Part shown: positions 53,707 through 64,000 of the stretch, in pieces
How the letters are laid out: every line of letters begins with the position of its first letter
How positions within the stretch are numbered: the first letter of the stretch is position 1
Assembly: GCA_023053545.1 (NCBI GenBank)
Contig: JAKZAN010000054.1
Location: 186,001-250,000, forward strand
Reading direction: 5' to 3'
DNA: 64,000 nt
Origin: Lepidurus packardi
Taxonomy: Eukaryota; Arthropoda; Branchiopoda; Notostraca; Triopsidae
Translations under genes and position numbers: made by a program
The notes under the pieces: model-generated
What the model was told of the DNA's origin: nothing
The model's input: the letters and a program-made list of their open reading frames with translations, nothing else
Databases searched by the model: none

Positions 53707-54985
53707 ATGAAAGAAGATTTTCTACATTATTTATGGAATTTTCAACAGTTTCAAAACACTGCACTCACCACAGTAGCCCACGACAGCATACAGATAATAG
53801 ACAGAGGCAGATACCACCAGCTCGCCGGGCCAGATTTTTTTAATGCCCAAATCATAATAGGGGAACAGCATTGGGCAGGTAACGTCGAAATTCACTTGCG
53901 GTCCTCAGATTGGTATGTACACAGGCATGAGCAAGATCCGGCCTACGAAAATGTAATTTTGCATGTGGTTTGGGAACACGACATGCCAATTTTTCGCCAA
54001 GACAACTCGGAAATTCCAGTTTTGGAATTACAAGATTACGTTAGCTCGGAATGTCTCGAAAAATACAATCGTTTGATGCAGCCAAAATCTTGGATATTTT
54101 GTGAAAAAGACATCAATCAGATTGATGACATCGTGTTTAATAACTGGAAAGAAAGGCTGTATTTTAGTAGGTTAGAACGCAAATCATCAGAGCTGGAAAG
54201 ACTATTTGCAGAATCTGAATGCGATTGGGAAAGGGTGTTATTTTGGCTGCTTGCTAAAAATTTTTGGACTCAACACAAACGGCGACGCCTTTTTAGAAAT
54301 GGCGCGGATGATTCCAATTGCTGAAGTGGCAAAGGCAACTGAGATAGCGCCAATCGAAGCTATTTTTTTTGGATTAAACAATTTGCTAGACGTCGAAGTT
54401 CAGGATAGTTATAGTCTCAATCTCAAAGACCTTTTTGCCTTTTTTTGCGAAAAATACCGAATTCAGGAAAGAGTTTCCACAAGCCTGCAGTTTTTTAAGC
54501 ACAGGCCTGATAATTTTCCAACCATAAGATTGGCGCAACTTGCTGCGCTCTATGCCAGCCATAAAAACGTTTTTACATCTGTTATAGAAATGCAAACACG
54601 AGCGCAATTTCAAGAGTATTTTAAAATTGAAATATCAGAATATTGGCAAACGCATTACCAGTTGGACAAGGCAAGTAGGCAGAAACAGAAAATGCTCTCG
54701 CCAGGTTTTGTGGATCTGTTGCTTATTAATACAATCTTGCCCATAAAATATGCGTATAATCGCTCGTTAGGAAAAGACTCGGATGAATTTTTACTCAAAT
54801 TGCTTCAAGACATCCCGCCCGAAAAAAATGCGGTAGTTGACAAATTTAAAAGTCTCGGCATCAAAGTTGAGTCGGCATTGTGCTCACAATCTTTTTTGCA
54901 GTTGCGAACCGAATATTGTCTGAAAAGCAAATGCTTAAATTGTGCGGTTGGTTTTGAGTTGATGAAGCAGCAGCCAACAAAATAG
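53707..54985 (+). pseudogene. DUF2851 family protein, one frameshift
   Basis: A 425-codon gene. The N-terminus EDFLHYLWNFQQFQNTALTT, with QLAGPDFFNAQIIIGEQHWAGNVEIHLRSSDWYVHRH, is the DUF2851 signature. The second half ends with CLKSKCLNCAVGFELM, a cysteine cluster. One extra T in a T run near 54260 moves the frame; both halves are otherwise intact. The function of the family is unknown. It sits between a DnaQ-like exonuclease and a PspC-domain protein, a neighbourhood common in Flavobacteriaceae. Confidence 0.85.
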
Positions 54986-55019
54986 TTCGTAAATTTGTCA
55001 AACATTCAATTTTCGTATA

Positions 55020-55247
55020 ATGTCGCTCATACTCCAGTTAAAATATTTTTTTGAAAAGCACGGATTTAATGCCTGTTCGCGTTTGGCAGACAAATTGGGA
55101 ATGCGCGCCAGCAACGTGCGGTTGTTTTTTATTTATATTTCTTTTGTAACTGTCGGCTTGGGCTTTGGCGTCTACCTGACCTTAGCGTTTTGGATTAAAC
55201 TGAAAGATTTGGTTCGAGCCAAACGCAGTTCCGTCTTTGATCTTTAG
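55020..55247 (+). CDS. PspC-domain small membrane protein
   Basis: A 75-residue protein with the PspC core NACSRLADKLGMRASNVRLFFIYISF followed by a transmembrane segment (FVTVGLGFGVYLTLAFWI). PspC domains occur in envelope stress proteins. Here it is the whole protein, so a regulatory or structural membrane role is guessed. It is 34 bases after the DUF2851 gene and 39 before the next gene. Confidence 0.8.
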   Translation: MSLILQLKYFFEKHGFNACSRLADKLGMRASNVRLFFIYISFVTVGLGFGVYLTLAFWIKLKDLVRAKRSSVFDL

Positions 55248-55286
55248 ATAAATTAGAAGGACAATATCAGATAAACATATCGGATT

Positions 55287-56156
55287 ATGAATAAAGTCAA
55301 TTTCTTAAATTTTGGTTATTCACGAATACAGCGAACTGCGCTATTTTTATTCTTTGCAACAATAGCAGGTGTGCAATCTTATTTGATGTTGAAACCAGAA
55401 TTTAAATCAGATGCGCCGGCGGCAAATCACAAATGGTTATCACTTCAAGATAAAGTCGACTCGCTAAAAACAATCGCCACTGCTTTGCCAAAGTATGAAA
55501 TGCAGCCTTATAACCCCAACTTTATTACGGATTATAAAGGATATAAATTGGGAATGTCAACGCAAGAAATCGACCGGCTTCACCAATTCAGAAAAACGGG
55601 TAAGTACGTCAATTCGGCAACAGAATTTCAATTCATTACAAAAGTAAGTGATTCGTTATTGCATGTCATGAAGCCGTTTTTTAAATTTCCAGATTGGGTT
55701 ACGCAAAAAAATAGCCGATTAGCCGAATTTAAAAAAGACGCTGCAAAACCAGTTGTAATGATTGATTTGAACGCCGCAACTGCTGAAGATCTTATCGCGA
55801 TCTATGGCATTGGACCTGCGCTTTCCGAGCGAATATTGAAACAAAGAGAAAATCTAGGCGGTTTTGTGGCAGTCTCGCAAATTGGCGACATCTATGGAAT
55901 ATCTGAAGAAGTAGTCGCAAAAGTTGCGCAAAAGTTCAGTGTCAAGTCTGCTCCTGCGCAAATAAAAAAAATAGCCATTAATGCAGCCTCGATAAAAGAA
56001 CTGGCGCAATTTCCCTACTTTCGATATGCTCTAGCCAAGAAAATTGTAACCTATCGCAGCATGCAAGGGGATCTAAAAAATATTGATGATTTGAGAAATA
56101 TTCCCGACTTTCCAATTGATAAATTAGACATAATTGCCTTATATTTGGAATTCTAA
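55287..56156 (+). CDS. Helix-hairpin-helix (ComEA-like) membrane-anchored protein
   Basis: A 289-residue protein. It has a transmembrane anchor near residues 17-35 (TALFLFFATIAGVQSYLML), a middle region with LGMSTQEIDRLHQFRKTGKYV, and two helix-hairpin-helix units in the C-terminal half (DLNAATAEDLIAIYGIGPALSERILKQRENLGGF and INAASIKELAQFPYFRYALAKKIVTYR). Such units bind DNA without sequence preference. A role in DNA uptake, as for ComEA, is possible but unproven; Bacteroidetes have many of these proteins. It ends 25 bases before the acyl-CoA dehydrogenase gene. Confidence 0.82.
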   Translation: MNKVNFLNFGYSRIQRTALFLFFATIAGVQSYLMLKPEFKSDAPAANHKWLSLQDKVDSLKTIATALPKYEMQPYNPNFITDYKGYKLGMSTQEIDRLHQFRKTGKYVNSATEFQFITKVSDSLLHVMKPFFKFPDWVTQKNSRLAEFKKDAAKPVVMIDLNAATAEDLIAIYGIGPALSERILKQRENLGGFVAVSQIGDIYGISEEVVAKVAQKFSVKSAPAQIKKIAINAASIKELAQFPYFRYALAKKIVTYRSMQGDLKNIDDLRNIPDFPIDKLDIIALYLEF

Positions 56157-56181
56157 AAAACACAAAAAATAGGCCTCATAA

Positions 56182-57351
56182 ATGAACACTACATATTTTA
56201 CTGAAGAACACGAATTGTTTAGAGCTAGCTTGAAAGATTTCCTTCAAAAGGAAGTTGTTCCACACATCGAAAAATGGGAAAAAACTGGAACAATTGAACG
56301 ATTCATTTGGAAGAAATTTGGCGAAATGGGCTTTTTTGGAATTGCCTATCCAGAAGCTTACGGCGGACTAAATTTAGATTTGTTCTACACCGTAATTTTC
56401 CTTGAAGAACTTCAAAAAATTAAATCCTCAGGATTTGCAGCAGCAATGTGGGCGCATTCTTATCTAGCAATGACGCACCTCAATGCAGAAGGTGACGAAC
56501 GCATTAAACAAGATTATTTAGCGCCAAGTATCGCCGGTGAAAAAATTGGCGCACTTTGTATTTCTGAGCCTTTTGGCGGAAGCGATGTTGCAGGAATGAA
56601 AACAACAGCCGTTTTGCAAGGTGATCACTATGTGATTAACGGATCAAAAACCTTCATCACAAATGGCGTCTATGCAGATTATTATGTCGTGGCAGCAAAA
56701 ACATCCCCAGAAAAGGGCAATAAGGGAATCAGCATCTTTTTAGTCGACACAAACTTAAAGGGCATTTCCGCAACTAAACTCGACAAACTGGGCTGGAGAG
56801 CTTCAGATACAGCAGAAATTGCTTTTGATAATGTCATGATTCCAGCTGAAAATTTAATGGGTGAAACCGATAAAGGCTTTCCATATATCATGCAGCACTT
56901 TGCGTTAGAGCGTCTAATCATGGCAATCAATGCGCACGCAAGGGCAGAATATGCAATCGATTATACCATTAATTATATGTCGGAACGCGAAGCTTTTGGC
57001 ACAACAATCAATAAGTTTCAAGCCTTGCGACACAAAATGGTCGATCACGCCACAGACGTTGAACACTGCAAAATTTTCAACTATGCAGCAGTAGCCAGAC
57101 TAAATCAGGGCGAATATGTAGTGAAAGAAGCCACAATGGCAAAATTAAAATCAACCCAAGTTGCAGACGAAACCATCTACAGCTGCTTGCAAATGCTAGG
57201 CGGCTACGGTTATATGGAAGAATATCCATTGGCTAGATTGCTGCGAGACAGCCGTTTGGGGCCAATAGGCGGTGGAACATCAGAGATTTTAAGAGAAATT
57301 TTGTCGAAAATGATCATTGACAACCAGAATTATAAGCCAGCAGTGAAGTAA
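56182..57351 (+). CDS. Acyl-CoA dehydrogenase
   Basis: A 389-residue flavoenzyme. Family blocks are GFFGIAYPEAYGGL, GALCISEPFGGSDVAGMKTTA, VINGSKTFITNGVYADYYVV, SDTAEIAFDNVMIPAENLMG and the C-terminal GGYGYMEEYPLARLLRDSRLGPIGGGTSEILREIL. The glutamate in the last block is in the position of the usual catalytic base. It oxidises an acyl-CoA to the 2-enoyl-CoA. The chain length it prefers is not clear; the YPLARLLRD region is seen in medium/short-chain and isovaleryl-type enzymes. Confidence 0.92.
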   Translation: MNTTYFTEEHELFRASLKDFLQKEVVPHIEKWEKTGTIERFIWKKFGEMGFFGIAYPEAYGGLNLDLFYTVIFLEELQKIKSSGFAAAMWAHSYLAMTHLNAEGDERIKQDYLAPSIAGEKIGALCISEPFGGSDVAGMKTTAVLQGDHYVINGSKTFITNGVYADYYVVAAKTSPEKGNKGISIFLVDTNLKGISATKLDKLGWRASDTAEIAFDNVMIPAENLMGETDKGFPYIMQHFALERLIMAINAHARAEYAIDYTINYMSEREAFGTTINKFQALRHKMVDHATDVEHCKIFNYAAVARLNQGEYVVKEATMAKLKSTQVADETIYSCLQMLGGYGYMEEYPLARLLRDSRLGPIGGGTSEILREILSKMIIDNQNYKPAVK

Positions 57352-57372
57352 TCCTTTTCAATCAATTCACAG

Positions 57373-58059
57373 ATGAAGATATTGCTGATTGAAGACGACC
57401 TGACGCTGAATCGCAACATCACTGAAGCGATAAGAGCAGAAAATTTTGTCGTAACTTCTCTCTTTGACGGTTCATTAGCTGATCGAGTCCTAAAAAGAGA
57501 ATCGTTCGACTGTGTTATCATGGACATCAATCTCCCTGGGCAAAATGGATTCGATATTTGTACCGAATTTCGCAAACACAACAAAAACACACCAGTCATA
57601 ATGCTTACCGCATTTGGTGACTTAGAAGATAAAATTCAAGGGTTCAGTTGTGGCGCAGATGATTATATCACAAAGCCTTTCTATATGAGAGAGCTGTTGT
57701 TGCGTATTGTTGCAGTCGTAAAAAGAAACCTTGTGAAAAGCAATTTTGTCGATGCGGTGTCGCATGCTGATATTGTAATTAATACTGCGCAGAAGAAAGT
57801 TTTTCGCCAAGAGCAAGAAATTTCTTTGACACCACGAGAATATCAGATTTTGTTAAAGCTAGTGGAGAGCAAAGGTGAATTGGTTGCCAAAAGTGAGTTG
57901 GTTAAAGAAATCTGGGGCGGAATTGTTGGGGCCAATACCAATACAGTAGAAGTTTATATTAATTTTCTGCGGAGTAAGGTTGATAAGCCATTCGGAAAAA
58001 GCAGCATTAAGACCAAAATTGGTTACGGTTATTATTTAGACAATGTCGATGAGAATTAG
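57373..58059 (+). CDS. OmpR-family response regulator (CusR-like)
   Basis: A 228-residue response regulator. The receiver has D8/D9, phosphorylated D51 in VIMDINLPG, T79 in MLTAFG and K101 in ITKPF. The winged helix of the OmpR type follows (LTPREYQILLKLVESKGELVAKSELVKEIWG, TVEVYINFLRSKVDKPF). It overlaps the sensor kinase gene by 17 bases. It likely controls the efflux genes downstream: three helically phased TTTAAGGT motifs lie immediately before them. Of the genes in this locus it is the last with no frameshift. Confidence 0.92.
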   Translation: MKILLIEDDLTLNRNITEAIRAENFVVTSLFDGSLADRVLKRESFDCVIMDINLPGQNGFDICTEFRKHNKNTPVIMLTAFGDLEDKIQGFSCGADDYITKPFYMRELLLRIVAVVKRNLVKSNFVDAVSHADIVINTAQKKVFRQEQEISLTPREYQILLKLVESKGELVAKSELVKEIWGGIVGANTNTVEVYINFLRSKVDKPFGKSSIKTKIGYGYYLDNVDEN

Positions 58060-59406
58060 AGAGAAAATATTACTCTATTTTTCTTTAACTACGATTTCTC
58101 TGACGGGAATCGCACTCCTATTTATTTACATACTTTTTTCTCAGTATAGAGAGGAGGAATTTCAACAGCGCCAGAAGCATAAAATTAAATCGACATTGCT
58201 TTTGTTGACTGAAATTAAAAGTGCAGATCGTGAACTAGCCGAAGCTATTGACCGAGTGACTATTAATGATCTTTACGACGAAAAACTCCTAATTTTTAAT
58301 GACCGGAAAGAGTTAATATACTCGAGTATTGACGATACTCCAATTCCTTATCCAAAGGCGATTTTAGATAAACTGACAAAGGAGAATGAATGGTTCGAAG
58401 GAAAGGATGATTTCTATGATCTGGTCGGATTGTATTTTGAAGCGAAAGGCCAGACGTATTATGGCATTAGTAAAGCCTATGACACTTTTGGTTACTCGAA
58501 ATTGAACTATTTACGACTTATTCTAGGCGCTACTTTTCTACTCATATCAATTTCTGTTATTTTGATTTCGTACTTTCTGTCTAGGAAGATTACGCAGTCG
58601 CTAAATTCACTTACAAAGCAAGTAAAGAATTATGACTTTCAAGGCGAATACGCGCCGTTGACTTATGAAGTCTCGAAAAGTGAAATTGCAATTCTTGCCG
58701 AACAATTCAATAAATTATTGATGCGAATGAATGAAGTGTTTTCATTTCAAAAACACGCGATTCATCATATTTCACACGAATTAAAAACGCCAATCGCTAT
58801 TCTTGTGTCTAATTTTGAGAAAATTGAAAAAGAACAAGATATTGCCGTTCTTCATGAATTGATTAAAAATCAAAAAGAGGACACCCAAAGATTTGGCAGA
58901 CATAATAAATTCATTACTTGAGATTTCAAAGGCGGAAACTATCAGCCCACTGATGAATGCGAATCGAATTGATGACTTGATTTTTGACGTCGCAGATGAA
59001 CTTAAAGTTATTTATTTGGACTTTGAGTTTTCAGTTGAGTATACACAAACTGAAGATACCAATCACCTGGTCCTCGAATCAAACGCTATTTTATTTAAAG
59101 CAGTACTGAGAAACTTAATGATGAATTGTATTAACTACAGCAGTACTCACAGTGCAAAAATAAGGATTAGTAAGGTCGATAATCAACTGGTTGTTGATTT
59201 TGAAAATGCTGGTCCAGAAATAGCAGCTAACGAACAGGAGTTTATTTTCCAACGCTATTTTTCGCGGTGCTAACAGTCGTGGCAAAAGAGGCTTCGGACT
59301 TGGTTTGGTGTTTGTCCAAAAAATTGTTTCGATGCACGGCGGTACCGTTTCCTACCATTCCGCCAACGCCTACAATGTCTTTAGTATCGCAGTTCCTTTA
59401 AGGTAA
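58043..59406 (+). pseudogene. Sensor histidine kinase, frameshifted
   Basis: A 453-codon kinase. Two membrane segments (LLYFSLTTISLTGIALLFIYILF and YLRLILGATFLLISISVILISYFL) enclose a periplasmic sensor of about 120 residues; a HAMP linker and HisKA domain with HHISHELKTP (phosphorylated histidine near residue 245) follow, then an ATPase domain with NLMMNCINYSS and GFGLGLVFVQKIV. Two extra bases, near 58893 (C run) and 59263 (T run), break the frame. It is paired with the upstream regulator and probably senses a metal such as copper, judged only by the downstream efflux genes. Confidence 0.85.
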
Positions 59407-59437
59407 AATTTATCCTTTTTAAGGTCTTTTTAAGGTG
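59397..59437 (+). promoter_or_regulatory. Phased TTTAAGGT repeats, likely response-regulator binding site
   Basis: TTTAAGGT occurs at 59397, 59418 and 59429, spaced 21 and 11 bases apart, or two and one helical turns. The first copy overlaps the kinase stop codon. Direct repeats at this spacing are typical of OmpR-family regulators. The site is 40-80 bases upstream of the efflux operon. Confidence 0.55.
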
Positions 59438-59477
59438 GTAATCCCAACATTTGCCCAACTTAAAAAAACCATGCTTA

Positions 59478-60736
59478 ATGAATTATACCAATTCTAGCTT
59501 TACCATGTTGCTTTTGTTACTTTTTTTCCATTAGTAGCAACGCTCAAGAATCACTCAAACTAAATTTAAAGCAAGCCGACAGCTTGTTTTTCTCTAACAG
59601 CTTTTATTTACTCGCTTCTTCGATGAATATTGAAGCGCGAAAGGCGCAAGTTGTTCAGGCTAAACTATATCCCAATCCCAATCTAACGGTGGATTTAAAT
59701 GCGTATGATCCTGAAAATAATAAGTATTTTAATATAGACAGAAACGGACAGAAAGGTTTCCAGTTCGAGCAACTTATAATACTGGGCGGTAAGAGGAAAT
59801 CTGAAATCCAAATGGCAAGGTCGAATGTCAAAATTGCCGAAATTGAATTGACACAGCTTAGTAGAAGATTGAAAATGCGATTGCATACAGATCTTTATGC
59901 TGTCGGACAACAGCAATTTGTTCTTAAACGATACAACAGCCAACTCGCCTTGTTGGATACTTTACTAACAGCATACCAAGTTCAAGCCGAGAAAGGCAAT
60001 ATTCCACTGAAAGATTTGGTGCGGTTAAAGGGCGCCTACTTAAAACTCAACAATGATCGCGCAGCGCTTTTCAAGGAGTATTATGAAGCTCAAACCAATC
60101 TGCAGACACTTCTTCAAACGGACAAAACAATCGAATTCGAATATACAGAGGAAGAAATACAGCATTTCACAAAGCCAATTCCGTTTTCTGAGATCAAAAT
60201 CCCAAGCTGAAGAAAATCGGACTGAGTTAATGCTCATGAGGCAAGATAAAATTTTAGCCGAGCAATATTTTCATTATCAAAAGAAGCTCGCAATCCCTGA
60301 TTTGACTTTTTTCGCCTCTTATGACCAGCGTGTGGGTGCTTTTAATAATCAAATAAATGCGGGGGTTGCTATTCCGCTGCCACTGTGGAATAGAAACCAA
60401 GGGAGCATAAAAGCCTCACAGTTTAAACTAAAAGAAGCAGAATATAACATGCAGGCGATGCAGGCTGAAATGCAGGGCTTGTTAAAAAACAGCTACGCTT
60501 TTTATAGCCAAACAGTATCTGAGTATCAAAAAGCAACATCATTGTATAATCGGGATTTTGAAATTACTGTAAATGGAATGATCTACAATTTCAAAAAGCG
60601 AAATGTATCAATTATAGAATTCATCGATTTTTTTGAAGCCTATAGCGAAGTGCTAACGGAGTTGGCGAGAATAAAAATTCAGTTGGTTACTTCTGGAGAA
60701 CAATTAAATCTATTAATCGCAAAAGACTTGTATTAA
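59478..60736 (+). pseudogene. Outer-membrane efflux protein (TolC/CusC-like), frameshifted
   Basis: A 418-codon gene with a signal peptide, then the two-fold repeated helical and beta pattern of TolC-type channels (ASSMNIEARKAQVVQAKLYPNPNLTVDLNAYDPEN, INAGVAIPLPLWNRNQGSIKASQFKLKEAE). Two extra bases, near 59533 (signal peptide) and 60200, break it. It would form the outer-membrane duct of the RND pump. Its product would act with the membrane fusion protein and CusA-type pump encoded directly behind it (gap of 1 base). Confidence 0.85.
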
Positions 60737-60737
60737 A

Positions 60738-61831
60738 ATGAACAGATCAAATAAAATTATCAGCATCACAAAATTTGCCTTACTGACACTAGCAATCAGT
60801 TGCGGTAATACAGAAACGAAAGAAAATGAAACTGCATTTTCCTTAAGTGATACCATGCAGCAAAGGTGCAAGTTTTATTCAGTCGCTACTGAAGACGTCA
60901 AAAATGAAGTTCGCTTATTCGGGAAGATTACGGCCGATAATAATAAGTTGGCACAAGTTTACCCAATTGTCAGCGGCGTGGTAAAAAGTATCAATGTTGA
61001 ATTAGGCGATTATGTCAAACAAGGGCAAATTCTTGCAACGATTCAAAGTGGAGAAGTGGCTTCATTCCAGAAGGAGCGATTGGATGCAATTAATGATGTT
61101 GCCATTGCGGAAAAGAATGTCCAAGTTGCCAAAGATCTTTTTGCGGGTAAATTAAACTCAGAAAAGGATGTCACGGCAGCAGAACGCGAATTGGAAAAGG
61201 CAAAAGCTGAATTTGCAAGAATAACGGAAATATATACGATTTATAGTTTGAAAGCCGGTTCATTATTTAATGTTATTGCACCTATTAGTGGGTTTGTAGT
61301 CACTAAGAAAATTAATCGAAATGAGCAGATAAAGCTTGACAATTCGGAGCCAGTATTTTCAATAGCTGACATCGATGAAGTTTGGGCGCTTGCGAACGTA
61401 AATGAGCACGATATTTCAAAAATTATGGTAGGTCTTGATGCACAAGTAAAAACTTTGGCATTCCCTGATTCTCCTTACAAAGGAAAAATCGATAAGATCT
61501 TTAATGCCATTTGACCCAGAAACCCACTCCATGAAAGTTCGGGTGAAAGTACCAAATGCTGATTTAAAGCTCAAGCCGGAAATGAATTGTACCGTAGCAC
61601 TCTACTATTCAGAAAATCAAACCATGACAACAGTTCCTTCGAGCGCAATCATTTTCGATAAGAGTAAGTATTGGCTTATGGTGTTTCATGATAAAAGAAA
61701 CATAGAAACCCGAAGAGTTGAAATATACAGACAGCTAGGCGACTAAAACATATATAAAATCTGGAGTAAGCGAGGGAGAAACCGTCATTTCTGAGAACGC
61801 AATCTTAATTTATGATTCTTTAAACGACTAA
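60738..61831 (+). pseudogene. RND efflux membrane fusion protein (CusB-like lipoprotein), frameshifted
   Basis: A 363-codon adaptor. It has a lipoprotein-like N-terminus (FALLTLAISCGNTETK), a barrel-sandwich hybrid domain (VYPIVSGVVKSINVELGDYVKQGQILATIQS), a helical hairpin (AAERELEKAKAEFARITEIY) and a beta-barrel region (DEVWALANVNEHDISKIMVGLDAQVK). Extra bases near 61511 and 61746 split it into three frames; the last reaches the stop at 61829-61831. It bridges the inner-membrane pump and the outer-membrane duct. Confidence 0.85.
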
Positions 61832-61836
61832 GCAAG

Positions 61837-64000
61837 ATGAATAATTTTATTAAAAACATAATTGCGTTTTCTTTAAAGAATAGGTTTTTTTACTTTTTTT
61901 CTGGGTGGCTTTGTTGATCATTGCAGGCACCATTAGCTATATCAAGATTCCAATTGAAGCTTTTTCCAGATGTTACAAATACACAAATTATAATTGTAAC
62001 CGAGTGGAATGGCCGAAGTGCCGAGGGAAGTCGAACGTTTTGTTACGACTCCTATTGAAATAGCCATGAATAGTGTTCAACGCAAAACCAATGTTAGAAG
62101 CATAACCATGTTTGGATTGTCGGTAATCAAGATTATTTTTGATGATGATGTAGATGATTTCTTTGCGAGACAGCAGGTAAACAATCAATTGCAAAACGTC
62201 CAGCTACCCGATGGTGTTGATGCCGACGTGCAGCCACCTTACGGACCAACAGGAGAAAATTTTCAGGTATGTGCTTAAAAGCGATCAACGCGATACCCGC
62301 GACTTACTAACTATTCAAAATTGGACGATTGATCGTGAATTACGACGTGTTCCTGGCGTTGCCGATGTTGTGGCATTTGGCGGTCAAGAAAAGATTTTAT
62401 GAAATTTCAGTAGATCCTGTAAAACTTCAGCAGTATGACCTAACACCATTAGAATTATTTGAAGCGGTAAGCAAATCAAATCTAAATGTGGGCGGCGATG
62501 TTATTGAAAAGAATGGACAAGCATTCGTCGTGCGCGGTATTGGATTGCTCGATAGCATCAAAGATGTTGAAAACACAATTGTTGATATTTTTAATGGGCA
62601 ATCCGCTTTTAGTAAAAGATGTTGCAACAGTTAGCGAGGGCAGTGCGCCGCGTTGTTGGACAAGTGGGTTGGAACGATAATGACGACGTAGTACAAGGTA
62701 TTATTGTCATGCGGAAGGGCGAAAACCCGAGTGAAGTCTTGAAACGCGTCAAGGAGAAAATCGCAGAATTGAATTCGTCACTACTTCCTTCTGATGTGAA
62801 AATGGAAACGTTCTATGATCGCGATGATTTAATGTCATATTGTACTCAAACGGTAATGCACAATCTACTTGAAGGGATTGTGTTGGTGACGCTTATTGTG
62901 TTTCTTTTTATGGCAGATTGGCGTACTACTGTGGTTGTTGCCGTAATCATTCCACTTTCCCTATTGTTTGCCTTTTTGATGCTGCACCTAAAAGGAATGA
63001 GCGCCAATTTATTATCTCTAGGAGCGATTGACTTTGGAATAATAATAGACGGTGCTGTGGTCATGGTTGAAGGGATATTCGTAGCTCTCGATCACAAGGC
63101 GAACAAAAGCGGGATGGCAAGATACAACCGCCTTGCGAAAATGGGCTTGATTAAAACTACTGGTGTTCAAATGGGGAAGGCAATCTTCTTTTCAAAGTTG
63201 ATTATTATTTCTGCTTTGCTGCCAATCTTTGCATTTGAAAAAGTTGAAGGTAAAATGTTTGCACCTTTGGCATGGACTTTAGGTTTCGCTTTATTGGGTG
63301 CTTTGTTGCTCACTCTAACTTTAGTGCCAGTACTTTGCTCCATTTTATTAAATAAGAATGTAAAAGAAAAGGAGAACTTCTTTACTCGCTTTGTGAATAG
63401 AACGGTGGCGAAAGGATTTGCTTGGACGTATGCAAGAAAGAAGCTTACCCTTATTATTGCTTTTGTTAGCTTTGGATTAACGATGTTTTCTGCCCAATGG
63501 CTTGGCACCGAATTTTTGCCACAACTCAATGAAGGAGCATTGTGGGTTGAAGCAAAAATGCCCATGAGCTACTCGCTTCCAAGAACAGTCGAAATGGTTC
63601 ATGTCTTGCGAAAAGAACTGACTAAATTCCCCGAAGTTAATGGCGTTCTGTCTCAAACGGGACGAAGCAATGATGGTACCGATCCAAGTGGATTTTATTA
63701 TGTACAGATGCAAGTTAATCTTAAACCGAAGGAAAGTTGGGATCGTAAAATTACGATTGATGAATTGGTAGAAGAAATGGATAAGGAATTGAAAAAATAC
63801 CAAGGAATTAATTATAATTACTCGCAACCAATTATTGATAATGTGGCCGAAGCCGTGGCAGGAATGAATGCGTCAAATGCGGTAAAAATATACGGTGATG
63901 ATTTGGAGAAATTGGATGAGTATGCTAATCAGGTCATTGAGCAAATAAAAGACGTACCAGGCATAAAAGATGTGGGCATTTTGCGAAACATCGGCCAACC
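61837..64000 (+). pseudogene. CusA/CzcA-type RND heavy-metal efflux pump, frameshifted, 3' end outside window
   Basis: About the first 720 codons of an RND pump of roughly 1030-1040 residues. The start is MNNFIKNIIAFSLKNRFF (transmembrane 1); later blocks are TNTQIIIVTEWNGRSAE, TTPIEIAMNSV, VPGVADVVAFGGQEK, then the transmembrane region (LLEGIVLVTLIVFLFMADWRTTVVVAVIIPLSLLFAF) and ANLLSLGAIDFGIIIDGAVVMVE, which is the heavy-metal (HME) pattern. Extra bases occur at seven places from about 61892 to 62654; from there to the window end the frame is open. It exports metal ions such as Cu+, Zn2+, Co2+ or Cd2+; the substrate cannot be fixed here. Confidence 0.88.

Noticed and set aside
1..64000. tRNA, rRNA or prophage genes
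   Set aside because: Gaps between genes were read for cloverleaf-like or phage-like sequence and nothing convincing was seen; no dedicated search could be run.

Overview
The window looks like chromosomal DNA of a Flavobacteriaceae bacterium, probably Flavobacterium or a close relative. The evidence is the gene families (GSCFA, GLPGLI, DUF5522, DUF2851, SusC/SusD, PNGase F, Porin_10), the near absence of Shine-Dalgarno sequences, many TAnnTTTG promoter boxes of the Bacteroidetes type, and a dispersed 90-150 bp hairpin repeat placed between genes.

Layout. 1-2.7 kb: minus-strand operon M23 peptidase - MerR regulator - LemA - two TPM-domain proteins. 3.0-6.7 kb: alaS and a GSCFA protein. 6.8-9.3 kb: two AT-rich genes for secreted proteins that look acquired. 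9.4-23.4 kb: a nearly complete aerobic phenylacetate (paa) locus: TetR-type repressor, then paaE-A-B-C-D (ring epoxidase), paaG, H, I, J, paaZ (with an extra C-terminal domain), paaF and paaY, with a palindromic operator overlapping the predicted start of transcription. The paaY 5' end is duplicated (21068-21235 and 22767-22934) around an AT-rich gene for a secreted HExxH peptidase. paaK is not in the window.

23.4-31.6 kb is a block in which every gene is broken by small indels: branched-chain 2-oxoacid dehydrogenase E2, branched-chain aminotransferase, the E1 alpha-beta fusion, a DUF4143-type AAA ATPase, a HigB/HigA-like toxin-antitoxin pair, a PH-domain protein and a DUF4136 lipoprotein. 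Because unrelated genes are all hit, mostly by single extra bases in homopolymers, poor local sequence quality is at least as likely as real decay.

31.6-41.1 kb holds intact housekeeping genes: hutU with two small neighbours, a small HExxH membrane protein, a PLP deaminase, a LysM glucosaminidase, hemL, a Spy-like protein, lysS, lipB and rnhB. 41.3-47.8 kb is a SusC/SusD nutrient-uptake operon (susC has one frameshift) with two surface lipoproteins. 47.9-57.4 kb: a Porin_10 protein, cystathionine beta-synthase, a GLPGLI-PNGase F fusion, a DnaQ-like exonuclease, DUF2851, PspC, a helix-hairpin-helix protein and an acyl-CoA dehydrogenase. 57.4-64 kb is a metal-efflux locus: response regulator, sensor kinase, outer-membrane factor, membrane fusion protein and CusA/CzcA-type RND pump (cut by the window end); everything from the kinase on carries frameshifts until about 62.66 kb.

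No tRNA, rRNA, CRISPR array or transposase was found. The most unusual structural signals are two cargo genes each flanked by a partial duplication of the host gene they interrupt or follow, the dispersed repeat family, and two sharply bounded frameshift blocks.
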